This document shows positions 25,718 to 34,774 of a DNA stretch of 64,000 nt, in pieces. Where the stretch lies: the NCBI GenBank assembly GCA_015482705.2, contig JADMLA020000040.1:186001-250000 (forward strand), written 5' to 3'. Within the stretch, counting starts at the first letter, position 1; every line of letters starts with the position of its first letter. Both the position numbers and the translations under genes were made by a program. The notes under the pieces were generated by a model. That model was not told the origin of the DNA and ran no database searches. It saw only the letters and a list, made by a program, of their open reading frames with translations. Source of the stretch: Prosthecochloris sp. (lineage in GTDB: Bacteria; Bacteroidota; Chlorobiia; Chlorobiales; Chlorobiaceae).

Positions 25718-25945
25718 CTACTTCGAGGCAGACGACGGGGCTGCTTTCTTGGCGAATCTTTTCTGGAAACGTTCAACGCGTCCTGCCGTATCGACCAGAA
25801 CTTGTTTGCCGGTGTAGAATGGGTGACAGTTACTGCAGATATCAACTTTTATAGAGGGTCTGGTTGACCGGGTTTCAAAAGTGTTACCGCAATTGGCACA
25901 GGTAACCGTAACTTTCGTATACTTCGGATGAATATCTTTTTTCAT
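25718..25945 (-). CDS. rpmE: 50S ribosomal protein L31
   Basis: 75 residues beginning MKKDIHPKY. Two cysteine pairs (CANC and CSNC) show the zinc-binding type of L31, with HPFYTG following. It is upstream of frr and probably co-transcribed with it. The promoter must be in the 291-base divergent spacer shared with recG, in which nothing else was recognised. Confidence 0.97.
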   Translation of the reverse strand: MKKDIHPKYTKVTVTCANCGNTFETRSTRPSIKVDICSNCHPFYTGKQVLVDTAGRVERFQKRFAKKAAPSSASK

Positions 25946-26236
25946 GACTTCGATTTACCTTGTCTGACAAAAAAACAGTTTTATGTTCAGGCATAAAATG
26001 ATTTATCCGGCAATATACAAGATTTTCTTGCAGGAACAAAGTACAGTGCGAGCCGAGTTTTCCAGCAGAAGCCAAAAAACAACTAACGGAGAGAAAACCC
26101 CTTATGGCTGTGACAGCGATACGATGCTTCATTTCTCGACGGGTTGGAGGAAACGCTTTTGATAGTGAAAAAGTGAAAAAAACATGTCTGTTTTGTGGGA
26201 TCGTAGAGGTGAATAATGCTATGGTGATGTGTTTCT

Positions 26237-28333
26237 ATGGTGAATGAATGCATGAGCGGTACCCCGGTAACCGTGATCAGAGGAGTTGGGCCGCACAAGG
26301 CAGGCTTGTTGAAAGAGGCCGGTATCGAGACAATGGCGGATCTGTACGATTTTTTCCCGCGACGTTATCTTGATAGAAGAACGGTCAAACCTATCGTTAC
26401 ACTTGTCGAGGGGGAGCAGGCAACCGTTGTTGGAAAAGTACGAAGCCTTGTCAAACAGGCAGGGAGATACCGTAAAGTACGGCTGAAGGTGGAACTTTTC
26501 GATGAAACAGGTGTTCTTGAAATCGTGTGGTTCAGCGGTGTGCACTTTTTTTTCAACTCCTTTCGGCAAGGAGATTCTTTATGTGTTTCGGGCAAGGTTG
26601 GATATTTCGGCCGGCGGCCACAAATGCAGCATCCGGAATTCGAGCGTCTTGACCTTGAAAGTGGAGAATCCCCGTATAACGGGATCGTGCCGGTATATCC
26701 TTCCTCGGAATCACTGAAACGTTCCGGTTTGGGTTCCAGGGGAATGAGGGGGTTGCTAAAACAGGCGTTTTCCGATATTCCTCCTCGGTTCAGCGAAAAC
26801 CTTTCCGAAGGAATAATCCGCCAACACAATCTTTTACCCCTCAATGAGGCATATCGCATGATTCATTTTCCTTCTTCACCCGAAATGCTTGACCGTGCGC
26901 TGTACAGGTTTAAATGGGCTGAACTCTTCTTCGCTCAACTTTTTTTTGCGTTACGCAGGGCTTCTATTCGTACCGACAGGAGTGCTGTTCCTTTCCGGCA
27001 TTCGGGAAACTTCACGGCAGCGCTATACGACATGCTGCCTTACAACATGACCGATGCACAGAAAAATGCTGTACGCGAGATATACCGTGATTTGAGAAGC
27101 GGTGTCAGGATGAACAGGCTTTTGCAGGGGGATGTCGGGTCCGGTAAAACCCTGGTGGCCATGTTTGCCATGACTCTTGCGGCTGATAACGGAATGCAAT
27201 CTGTATTCATGGCACCAACGGAAATTCTTGCGTTTCAGCACTCTATGGTTGTACGAAAATTTGCAGAGCCTCTTGGCTTGAACGTGGGGTTTCTCGCAGG
27301 TCGGCAGTTGAAAAAAGAGCGCCAAGGAGTGCTTGATGATCTTCAAACCGGTCATCTTGACATTCTCGTGGGGACGCATGCCGTCATCGAGGAGGCGGTG
27401 AGATTCGATAAGCTCGGACTGGCAGTTATCGACGAGCAACACCGCTTCGGTGTCATGCAGCGCAAAGCCCTGCAGGATAAGGCGGAAAATCCCCATGTGC
27501 TGCTGATGACTGCAACGCCTATTCCGAGAACGCTCAGTATGGGAGTATTCGGGGATCTCGATGTAACGATCATCGATCAGCTTCCTCGAGGCAGAAAAAA
27601 CATCGTTACACGTTGCTGCAAGGAACGTGACAAGTCAGAGGTTTTCGATTTTCTTAGCCGCGAAATAACAAGGGGTAGACAGGCCTATATTGTTTATCCA
27701 CTTGTTGAAGAGTCCGAAAAAATGGATCTTAAAGCTGCGAAAGAAAGTTTCCACAAGCTTCGTGACACGCTTCAGGGTGTAAGGATGGGGTTGATTCACG
27801 GGCAAATGTCTTCCCGGGAGAAAGAGCAGGTTATGAGGTCGTTCAGTTCCGGCAAACTGGATCTGCTCGTCGGTACCACTGTAATCGAAGTCGGTGTCGA
27901 TGTACCGAACGCAACGGTTATGGTTATTGAACATGCCGAACGCTTCGGGCTTGCACAGCTGCACCAGTTAAGGGGAAGGGTCGGAAGAGGAAAGCATCGG
28001 TCATATTGTTTTCTCGTGCATACGAAACTTGGTTCCGATGCTTCTCAGCGGCTTTCGGCAATGGAAAACATTGGCGATGGTTTCAGGCTTTCGGAGATCG
28101 ACGCTGCATTACGAGGTATGGGTAACGTGCTTGGTAAAGAGCAGTCAGGCATGGTGTCGGGGTTGAAAATCGCTGACATAGTGAAAGATTACGATATTAT
28201 GCGTTCAGCCCGTGACGCGGCCTTCGAGATTATTGATTGTGACCCGCAGTTACGGGAACATGGAAATGAAATCATAAAAGAATATTACATAAAACATTAT
28301 CATGGAAAGCACGCTCTCGCAAATATCGGATGA
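26237..28333 (+). CDS. recG: ATP-dependent DNA helicase RecG
   Basis: 698 residues: N-terminal wedge/OB domain (TVIRGVGPHKAGLL and the FNSFRQGDSLCVSGKV region), then helicase motifs GDVGSGKT (Walker A), DEQHRFG (DExH-type), TATPIPRT, the RGRVGRG motif VI and a C-terminal domain ending near IGDGFRLSEID. It remodels stalled replication forks and Holliday junctions. A second in-frame ATG at 26252 is also possible. rsgA follows 26 bases later. Confidence 0.96.
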   Translation: MVNECMSGTPVTVIRGVGPHKAGLLKEAGIETMADLYDFFPRRYLDRRTVKPIVTLVEGEQATVVGKVRSLVKQAGRYRKVRLKVELFDETGVLEIVWFSGVHFFFNSFRQGDSLCVSGKVGYFGRRPQMQHPEFERLDLESGESPYNGIVPVYPSSESLKRSGLGSRGMRGLLKQAFSDIPPRFSENLSEGIIRQHNLLPLNEAYRMIHFPSSPEMLDRALYRFKWAELFFAQLFFALRRASIRTDRSAVPFRHSGNFTAALYDMLPYNMTDAQKNAVREIYRDLRSGVRMNRLLQGDVGSGKTLVAMFAMTLAADNGMQSVFMAPTEILAFQHSMVVRKFAEPLGLNVGFLAGRQLKKERQGVLDDLQTGHLDILVGTHAVIEEAVRFDKLGLAVIDEQHRFGVMQRKALQDKAENPHVLLMTATPIPRTLSMGVFGDLDVTIIDQLPRGRKNIVTRCCKERDKSEVFDFLSREITRGRQAYIVYPLVEESEKMDLKAAKESFHKLRDTLQGVRMGLIHGQMSSREKEQVMRSFSSGKLDLLVGTTVIEVGVDVPNATVMVIEHAERFGLAQLHQLRGRVGRGKHRSYCFLVHTKLGSDASQRLSAMENIGDGFRLSEIDAALRGMGNVLGKEQSGMVSGLKIADIVKDYDIMRSARDAAFEIIDCDPQLREHGNEIIKEYYIKHYHGKHALANIG

Positions 28334-28359
28334 GAACTCCTTTCCAGCGACATTGATAT

Positions 28360-29313
28360 ATGAACAGGTTGGAAAAGGGAGTTGAATTCGAAGGGGTTGT
28401 TACCGAAGCGAGGGGCGGGATGTACCTTGTCGAAGAGGCTGTGGGAGAACGATGCCTGTGCTCGACATTTCGCGGAACAAAGACGGAAAATACCGGAACC
28501 GGTCTTGTTGCAGTTGGAGATAGTGTCGTAGTGACGGTTACCGCATGTGGTCAAAATGTCGAAGGGGTCATCACTCTTGTTCGTAATCGCCGTACTGCTC
28601 TTGTGAGAAAAAGAGAGGTGCGCCGCAACCGCAGTAAAGAGAAGATTCAGGTTATAGCCGCAAATATCGACCAGCTTGCCGTTGTTGTTTCAGCAGTACA
28701 ACCGCCCCTCAACACTCGTCTGATCGACCGTTATCTGGTCTTTGCGGAATCGGAATGTTTACCGGCTGTCATTATTGTCAACAAGATGGATATTGCCGAC
28801 CGGAAACTGGTTACAGAGATGATGGCCCCTTATTGTGATCTCGGTTATGCAATGTGTTACGTCAGCGCTGAAAATGGAGAGGGTATTGCATCATTGGGCT
28901 GCTCGCTTGCAGGAAAGATATCGGCATTCAGCGGGCACTCTGGCGTTGGAAAGTCGACACTTATCAATGTGCTTGTCGGTGAAGAAAAACTGAAAACCGC
29001 CGAGATCAGTTCCTGGAGTCTCAAAGGGGTACATACTACGACAAATGCGGTGATGCTTGGCCTCCCGCAAGGTGGATATGTTATCGATACACCGGGGATA
29101 CGGGAGTTCAATCTTTCCGAAATAACGAAAGAGAATCTCCGGTTTTATTTTCCGGAATTTCTTGTCCCAATGAAAGAATGTGCATTTTCATCCTGTACAC
29201 ATACCGTGGAACCCTCATGCGGTATAATGCGGGCTGTCGAGAACGGTATTATCAGCAGTGAGCGATATACAAGTTATTTGGCGATTCTTGCATCGTTAGA
29301 CGAGCGTTCGTGA
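28360..29313 (+). CDS. rsgA: Ribosome small subunit-dependent GTPase A
   Basis: 317 residues. An N-terminal OB fold is followed by the circularly permuted GTPase domain, with NKMD (G4) before GHSGVGKST (G1) and DTPG (G3), and a C-terminal zinc site in ECAFSSCTH...PSC. It helps mature the 30S subunit. It lies directly after recG. Confidence 0.95.
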   Translation: MNRLEKGVEFEGVVTEARGGMYLVEEAVGERCLCSTFRGTKTENTGTGLVAVGDSVVVTVTACGQNVEGVITLVRNRRTALVRKREVRRNRSKEKIQVIAANIDQLAVVVSAVQPPLNTRLIDRYLVFAESECLPAVIIVNKMDIADRKLVTEMMAPYCDLGYAMCYVSAENGEGIASLGCSLAGKISAFSGHSGVGKSTLINVLVGEEKLKTAEISSWSLKGVHTTTNAVMLGLPQGGYVIDTPGIREFNLSEITKENLRFYFPEFLVPMKECAFSSCTHTVEPSCGIMRAVENGIISSERYTSYLAILASLDERS

Positions 29314-29436
29314 GTCTGAAGCAGATGAGATTGCCTCCATGCCATGGTCGAGTACGTGGAGTCATTGTGAATCGTTCAAGGCATGTAGAAGTATTTTTGA
29401 GTGACTCACAGGTTGGAAGAGATGCGTTTTCGAAGA

Positions 29437-29445
29437 TGATATAAT
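29437..29445 (+). promoter_or_regulatory. extended -10 promoter for the aldehyde dehydrogenase gene
   Basis: TGaTATAAT, identical to the element before gatC, lies 65 bases before the aldehyde dehydrogenase ATG. The spacing would give a leader of about 58 bases that ends in an A-rich AGAAAGG ribosome-binding site. No good -35 box is seen. Confidence 0.45.
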
Positions 29446-29510
29446 GCTCTTACTTTTTATTTTTACAAACTGTAACTGTCATATTTCAAAAAAAAGAAAG
29501 GCAATCAACG

Positions 29511-30884
29511 ATGATTCTCACCATTAACCCTGCAACTGAAGAAATCCTTGCGGAATACCCGGTTATGAATTCTGCCGACATGGAAAAACTGCTTGAATCC
29601 GCACAGCATGCGGCGTCGGTATGGAAAGAAACACCTGTCACTGAACGTAAAGTTGCGATGAATCGCCTGGCGGATCTTCTTCGGGAACAAAAAGATGAAC
29701 ACGCAACGGTTATAAGCCGTGAAATGGGAAAACCTTTCAAAGAAGCCGTTAGCGAGGTCGTGAAATGTGCATGGGTATGTGAATTCTATGCCGAGCATGC
29801 TGAAGAGTTTCTACAAAACGAAACCGTTGACGTTGACGGAATGACCGGGTTGGTGACCTTTGAGCCTCTAGGGGTGGTGCTTGGGGTTATGCCCTGGAAC
29901 TTTCCGTTCTGGCAGGTTATTCGTTTCGCCGCCGCTATCATGATGGCAGGCAACGGAGTTGTCATCAAGCATGCTCCCAATGTTACAGGATCGGCGATTG
30001 CGCTCGAAAGTCTTTTCAGGGAAGCGGGGTTTCCATTGAATCTCTACAGGACACTGCACATAGATCTGGAAGATGTCGACCGTATGGTTGGGGAAATTAT
30101 CGCTCATCCGGTCATCAAGGCTGTCTCTGTAACGGGGAGTACCGGTGCAGGGATGGCCGTTGCCGAGAAAGCCGGCAGAGCGCTGAAAAGAAGCGTGCTG
30201 GAACTGGGAGGTAACGACCCTTATGTCGTACTCGACGATGCAAACCTTCAGCAGGCAGTGGATGTTTGTATTGCTTCACGTCTGCTCAATACCGGTCAAA
30301 GCTGTATAGCGGCGAAGCGATTCATCGTTCATCACGCTGTAAAATCCCGGTTTGAAGAGATGCTGCTCGAAAGAATGGGAGAGACGAAAATGGGTGACCC
30401 TTTCGATCCGTCAGTGCGGATTGGACCTATTGCGAGAAAAGATCTCAGAGATGCCCTTCACCGGCAGGTTGAGCAGAGTCGTGAATTTGGTGCCAAGGTG
30501 CTTTGCGGTGGAGAGATTCCTGATAGAAAAGGTTTCTTTTACCCGGCTACAATAGTGACCGACGTCTCTCCCGGGATGGCTGTTTACGCTGAAGAAACAT
30601 TTGGTCCTGTGGCTACCGTTATCGAAGCTTTCGGCGACGATGATGCCATAAGAATTGCCAATGACAGTCCCTATGGGCTCGGATCGGCTGTTTTTTCCAG
30701 CGATCCTGAACGGGCGAAAGCGGTCGCGGGACGCCTCGATGCCGGAAACTGTTTTATCAATGCAATGGTGAAATCTGATCCTCGCCTTCCCTTCGGAGGG
30801 ATCAAACAGTCAGGCTATGGCCGTGAGCTTTCCCGTTACGGCATTCGTGAGTTCGTAAACGCGAAATCAATGTTTTTCGGCTGA
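29511..30884 (+). CDS. NAD(P)-dependent aldehyde dehydrogenase, succinate-semialdehyde type
   Basis: 457 residues of the aldehyde dehydrogenase superfamily. The general-base Glu is in LELGGNDP, the catalytic Cys in NTGQSCIAAKR, the oxyanion Asn in MPWNFPFWQ and the late EETFGPV motif is present. The short length and this motif set are closest to the YneI/Sad-type succinate-semialdehyde dehydrogenases. Physiological substrate is inferred. Its stop codon lies 13 bases from the end of the convergent regulator R5, with a hairpin spanning both. Confidence 0.87.
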   Translation: MILTINPATEEILAEYPVMNSADMEKLLESAQHAASVWKETPVTERKVAMNRLADLLREQKDEHATVISREMGKPFKEAVSEVVKCAWVCEFYAEHAEEFLQNETVDVDGMTGLVTFEPLGVVLGVMPWNFPFWQVIRFAAAIMMAGNGVVIKHAPNVTGSAIALESLFREAGFPLNLYRTLHIDLEDVDRMVGEIIAHPVIKAVSVTGSTGAGMAVAEKAGRALKRSVLELGGNDPYVVLDDANLQQAVDVCIASRLLNTGQSCIAAKRFIVHHAVKSRFEEMLLERMGETKMGDPFDPSVRIGPIARKDLRDALHRQVEQSREFGAKVLCGGEIPDRKGFFYPATIVTDVSPGMAVYAEETFGPVATVIEAFGDDDAIRIANDSPYGLGSAVFSSDPERAKAVAGRLDAGNCFINAMVKSDPRLPFGGIKQSGYGRELSRYGIREFVNAKSMFFG

Positions 30885-30913
30885 ACAGAGAACGGTGTCA
30901 CGCACTGTTCAGC
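30880..30913. repeat. hairpin spanning the convergent ends of the aldehyde dehydrogenase and R5 genes
   Basis: GCTGAACAG (30880-30888) and CTGTTCAGC (30905-30913) form a perfect 9-bp stem with a 16-base loop. It includes the aldehyde dehydrogenase stop and the last codons and stop of R5. It is placed like a bidirectional terminator but lacks T-runs on both sides. Confidence 0.5.
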
Positions 30914-32124
30914 TCCAGCAGATACTTTTTGAGAGACTCGTTTTTTTGAAGACCCAGCTTTTTATGCATCCTGTACCTGAGGCTTTCGACACCACGAGGT
31001 GAAAGGCCTGTCGAATAGGCAATTTCCGTACTGTTCAAGTCTTGTTTGATCAGCATCGAGACTTGCAGTTCTCTCTCGGTAAGGTTGGGATGCCGATGTT
31101 GCAAAAAAGAAAAAAATGCAGGGTCATCGGTCTGGATTTCATTTCCTTGGTGGCTATACGGTATTTCATCGGTTGCAATTTCGTTGCATAGTCCGACCAC
31201 TTTGTCTTTCAGCGGAATGGGGGGATCCAGTGCGGTTACAAAACTGCAGAGCTTCTCAATTTTCGCTCTGCTTTTTCTTACTGTAGAGGATACTCTGGCA
31301 ATAGCCATCTCTTTTGAGGCATTTTGCGCAGTGAGTTCTGATTTTTCATGCTCGAGTTGCAGTTTCATGCTTCTATACAGCGCTTGGTGTGCATTGAGCA
31401 GTGAGATCTTTTCATTGATTTTCGCTTCGTATTCCTTTGTTATTGTTTGCAGTTCATTCCGTTGAAGCCGTTCTTTTTCTCGAAGATCGTTGTTTATGTC
31501 CTGTAAGGATCTGAAGAACGGATAAAAAAGACTGTCACTTGCAGGCATGGTCACCGGAGGACTAAAAATACTGAGCCAGTTCATCCTCGCCAAAGCGGCG
31601 ACAAACGCTCTTTTATAAGTATTGTACTGTTGCTTTCCTTCGCTTTCGGATGGTTCTTGAACTGGCTGCCCGGCTTTGTTATTCATGATCAGGGTCAATG
31701 CTTCATGGTAGTTGTCCACAATTGCAACCGAGGATATTTCCGGAGCTATCGCAGCAAATGCTTCCATGTCGCACATCATTTCCGGATGGACATTATAGAA
31801 TACCAGGAGGCGAAAAGCAGGCCCACTGTTATAGAGAAAGTTAATGAAGTCTCTTTTATAGGTAAACGAGCAACCTCTGATATTGGCGAGATCAGCAACT
31901 GTATAGACAGGTGCCCCGTTTTTGGTCACTTCATCGATGATGGAATGAAGTACGTTGAAATCGACCTGGTTCATGATAATTCCTTCACGATCGGTTTCTA
32001 TTTCGATGTAAATGATGTCCGATCCGATAAGACTGAATTTCGAGGTGTATCGTTCAGCCGGATGAGGACTGTTCCAGTGTGGCTTCCGAGTTATCGGAAG
32101 CCTTGTTTCGGGGCAGCGTTTCAT
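30898..32124 (-). CDS. Coiled-coil LuxR-type HTH regulator, tandem paralogue R5
   Basis: 408 residues, last gene of a five-gene tandem array. N-terminal signature MKRCPETRLPITRKPHW (Cys4, Trp17), then an alternating strand/helix domain to about residue 155, the shared WLSIF/YPFF segment, a coiled coil (about 210-300) and a LuxR-type HTH with LTERELQVSMLIKQDLNSTE, then GLSPRGVESLRYRMHKKLGL. HTH sequence is closest to R4. No receiver, kinase or membrane segment is seen. It probably binds DNA. Signal and targets are unknown. Confidence 0.75.
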   Translation of the reverse strand: MKRCPETRLPITRKPHWNSPHPAERYTSKFSLIGSDIIYIEIETDREGIIMNQVDFNVLHSIIDEVTKNGAPVYTVADLANIRGCSFTYKRDFINFLYNSGPAFRLLVFYNVHPEMMCDMEAFAAIAPEISSVAIVDNYHEALTLIMNNKAGQPVQEPSESEGKQQYNTYKRAFVAALARMNWLSIFSPPVTMPASDSLFYPFFRSLQDINNDLREKERLQRNELQTITKEYEAKINEKISLLNAHQALYRSMKLQLEHEKSELTAQNASKEMAIARVSSTVRKSRAKIEKLCSFVTALDPPIPLKDKVVGLCNEIATDEIPYSHQGNEIQTDDPAFFSFLQHRHPNLTERELQVSMLIKQDLNSTEIAYSTGLSPRGVESLRYRMHKKLGLQKNESLKKYLLELNSA

Positions 32125-32167
32125 GATGTATGGTGGGGATTTATAGGGATTGTTCGGGGTTTTCTTG

Positions 32168-33397
32168 TCAGATACCAGCTATTTTGAGTAGATGATTTTT
32201 AATCGATTCATTTTTTTGCAAACCCAGTTTTTTGTGTAGCCTGTATCGCATGCTTTCGACACCACGGGTTGTGATTCCTATGGTATGAGCGATTTCAGAC
32301 GTGCTGTGATTTTGTTTTATCAGCAGACAAATCCTCAGATCTTTCTTGCTGAGCTCTGGGTGTTTCCGCTGCAGCATAGAAATGAACGCAGAGTCTGCGA
32401 TGGATATTTCTTTGTCGTTTTTTTTGTCGTTTTGATTGTAATAATCAATAAGGTCCCGGCAGAAATTCGTGATTTTTTGTTTGACTGCGGGTTCGAGGTT
32501 CATCTGTTCAACGAGGTCAAGTATCATCTTGACTTTTGATCTTTTTTTGGCAATGACCGAAGAGATCCGTTTCAATGCCATATCTTTTGACACGATCTGA
32601 CGTATCAGGGATGTTTTTTCGCGTTCATGCTGTGACTTGGTTTTCTTGTTCAGGTCTTCCTGTGCATTGATCAGGATGATTTTTTCAGCAATCTTTTTTT
32701 TGTACCCATCACTCACTTTTTTCAGCTCTTGCAGATGAAGCGCTTCTTTTTCACGAAGATCCTGCTGGAAGGCTTCGAGAGCTTTGAAGTAAGGGTATAG
32801 CGGATTGGTGTTTTCGGGCAACGTTATCGGATGATCCAGCAGGTTGACCCAGTTGAATCGTGCCAGTGTGGAAAGAAACTCTTTTTTGTGGGCATTGTAC
32901 TGCTGCTGCTCCTCGCTGCTTTCGTTGATTTTCGACTCCAGTTTTCCCGATTTGGTGTCGAGTATCAACTGCATTGCCTCAGTGTAGTCGTTGGCGATCA
33001 GAACGGTTGATTCTTCAGGCGCAATAGCTGCGAATGTTTCCATTATTGAGCGTATTTCCTGATCGACGTTGTAAATTACGAGCAGCTTGAATGTGGGGCC
33101 CAAATTATAGAGAAGGTTTATCAGGTTTTTCTTGTATGCAAAAGAAACACCCTTTACATGCTTAAGGCCGAAAAGCATGAGGATTGCCTCACCTGCTAGA
33201 TTGCTTTCATGAATAACGGTTTGAAATACATCGGTGTCGATATAATCCATCGTTACATCATGGTCGGTCACTACCTCACCATGGATAATCCCTGAATCGA
33301 TCAGACTGAACCTGGTTATATACCCTCTTTTGGGATGATTGGCGTACCAATGAGGTTTTTCAGTCACAGTTAAACCGGAAAAAGAACATGTGCTCAT
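32168..33397 (-). CDS. Coiled-coil LuxR-type HTH regulator, tandem paralogue R4
   Basis: 409 residues. It starts MSTCSFSGLTVTEKPHW, keeping Cys4 and Trp17. The N-terminal domain includes the shared FAYKKNLINLLYNLGP and LLVIYNV segments and the acidic APEEST turn. The coiled coil is Lys/Glu-rich, followed by an HTH with LSKKDLRICLLIKQNHSTSE and ITTRGVESMRYRLHKKLGL. It is 39 bases after R3 and 43 before R5, so the three are likely one transcript. R4 and R5 share the QKNES end of the HTH, suggesting a recent pair. Confidence 0.75.
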   Translation of the reverse strand: MSTCSFSGLTVTEKPHWYANHPKRGYITRFSLIDSGIIHGEVVTDHDVTMDYIDTDVFQTVIHESNLAGEAILMLFGLKHVKGVSFAYKKNLINLLYNLGPTFKLLVIYNVDQEIRSIMETFAAIAPEESTVLIANDYTEAMQLILDTKSGKLESKINESSEEQQQYNAHKKEFLSTLARFNWVNLLDHPITLPENTNPLYPYFKALEAFQQDLREKEALHLQELKKVSDGYKKKIAEKIILINAQEDLNKKTKSQHEREKTSLIRQIVSKDMALKRISSVIAKKRSKVKMILDLVEQMNLEPAVKQKITNFCRDLIDYYNQNDKKNDKEISIADSAFISMLQRKHPELSKKDLRICLLIKQNHSTSEIAHTIGITTRGVESMRYRLHKKLGLQKNESIKNHLLKIAGI

Positions 33398-33436
33398 AGG
33401 CTTGTAAAAATGGTATGACTCATTGAATTACGATAC

Positions 33437-34660
33437 TTACGATACTGCGAGTTTTGTGAGGTAATTTTTTATGGATTGATGTTTCGAAAGTTCCATTTTT
33501 TTATGCATTCGATAACGAATACTTTCAAGTCCTCTTGTTGAAATACCGATGGAACGCGCTATTTCCCGGGTGTCGTAGTTAAGCTTTATCAGAAGACATA
33601 TCCGTAGGTCTCTCTGGTTGAGGTTAGGATGCTGTCGTTGTAATTTCGAGAGGAATTCCGAATCGGTTGCAGTGAGATCGGTATTGATTTTTTTTTCGAT
33701 TGTTTCTGTTTCAATCATCTGTGCGCATGATTCAATCATCTCTTTTTTTAGTTCTTTATCGATATCCAGGCCGAATATCTTTTCCCTGAGCGATTGAAGC
33801 GCGGCTGTTTTTTCGGCAACCGCCGTCGAAACCCTTGTGATTTCCATGTCTTGAGCGGCAATTCGAGACCGCAATGCTGCTTTTTCACGGTCGAACTGGG
33901 TCTTGAGCTGATTATTGAGTTCGAGCTGAGCGTTAAGGAGTATGATCTTCTCGGAGAGTTTTTTCTCGGTTTTGCTTTCTGCAATTTTTTTTTCATTTGC
34001 GGAAAGCTTTTCCTTGGCCTGCAGGTCTTGCTGAAGGCATTCAAGTGCCTTGAAAAACGGGTAAAGAAGTTCATCCTGATCTGGCAGGCTGATCGGCTGA
34101 TTGAGCATGTTCATCCAGCCGATTCGGGCAGTTGCGGCAAGAAACTCTTTTTTTCTTTGAGCATAGAGCGCATCTTCCTCTTCATCATATTCTTCTTGTG
34201 GAAGGCTGCCGGCCTTGGCATCAAGAATAGCGGTGATTGCTTCTTCGTATGACTCAACCAGCACGACAGGAGTACTTTCGGGAACAATTGATGCGAACGT
34301 TTCCACAATAGTCAGAAAAGCAGGATCTATATTGTAAAAAACGATCAATTTATAATAAGGTGGCCAGCGGTAGATAAGTTGTGTGAGGATTATCTTGTAT
34401 GCGTAAGAGATGTTATTGACATGGCTCAGGTCTCTCATAAGATAGACGAGATCGTCTTCAAGGCCGCATTCTTCAAGGATCATTCGAAACAGAGATTGAT
34501 CCCTGTCTTCTATGGCAATGTCAGTCTCGGTTTCGTAATAGGTCAAAAAAATGTCCTTACCGATTTTTTTGACACGCGTTGTGTATCTCTGGTCCGGATG
34601 CTCGGTTTTCCAGTGAGATTTCTCGACAATTGGCAGTTTCGATACCGGGCAATTTTCCAT
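33437..34660 (-). CDS. Coiled-coil LuxR-type HTH regulator, tandem paralogue R3
   Basis: 407 residues with N-terminus MENCPVSKLPIVEKSHW. The N-terminal domain ends with VVLVESYEEAITAILDAKAG. A central segment ARIGWMNMLNQPISLP and PFFKALECLQQDL precedes a long coiled coil, and the HTH has LNQRDLRICLLIKLNYDTRE and ISTRGLESIRYRMHKKM. The HTH is nearly the same as that of R1 although R2 lies between them. Function is inferred only as a DNA-binding regulator. Confidence 0.75.
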   Translation of the reverse strand: MENCPVSKLPIVEKSHWKTEHPDQRYTTRVKKIGKDIFLTYYETETDIAIEDRDQSLFRMILEECGLEDDLVYLMRDLSHVNNISYAYKIILTQLIYRWPPYYKLIVFYNIDPAFLTIVETFASIVPESTPVVLVESYEEAITAILDAKAGSLPQEEYDEEEDALYAQRKKEFLAATARIGWMNMLNQPISLPDQDELLYPFFKALECLQQDLQAKEKLSANEKKIAESKTEKKLSEKIILLNAQLELNNQLKTQFDREKAALRSRIAAQDMEITRVSTAVAEKTAALQSLREKIFGLDIDKELKKEMIESCAQMIETETIEKKINTDLTATDSEFLSKLQRQHPNLNQRDLRICLLIKLNYDTREIARSIGISTRGLESIRYRMHKKMELSKHQSIKNYLTKLAVS

Positions 34661-34695
34661 GGAGGTTCACTGATTTATTGGAATGTGGGTAATTG

Positions 34696-34728
34696 ACGTA
34701 TTCCTATTTATAAAATACGTTTTTTTTT
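34696..34728. repeat. stem-loop with adjacent T-run upstream of R3
   Basis: ACGTATT (34696-34702) and AATACGT (34714-34720) pair perfectly around an 11-base loop and are followed on the plus strand by a run of T to 34728. It resembles a weak plus-strand terminator, but no plus-strand gene ends here. On the minus strand it lies in the R2-R3 spacer, 36 bases before the R3 start, where it would be a leader hairpin or operator. Confidence 0.4.
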
Positions 34729-34774
34729 GTGTAGAGGCAAGCTCATAGACAAAGAATGGTATGAAGGTACTTCT

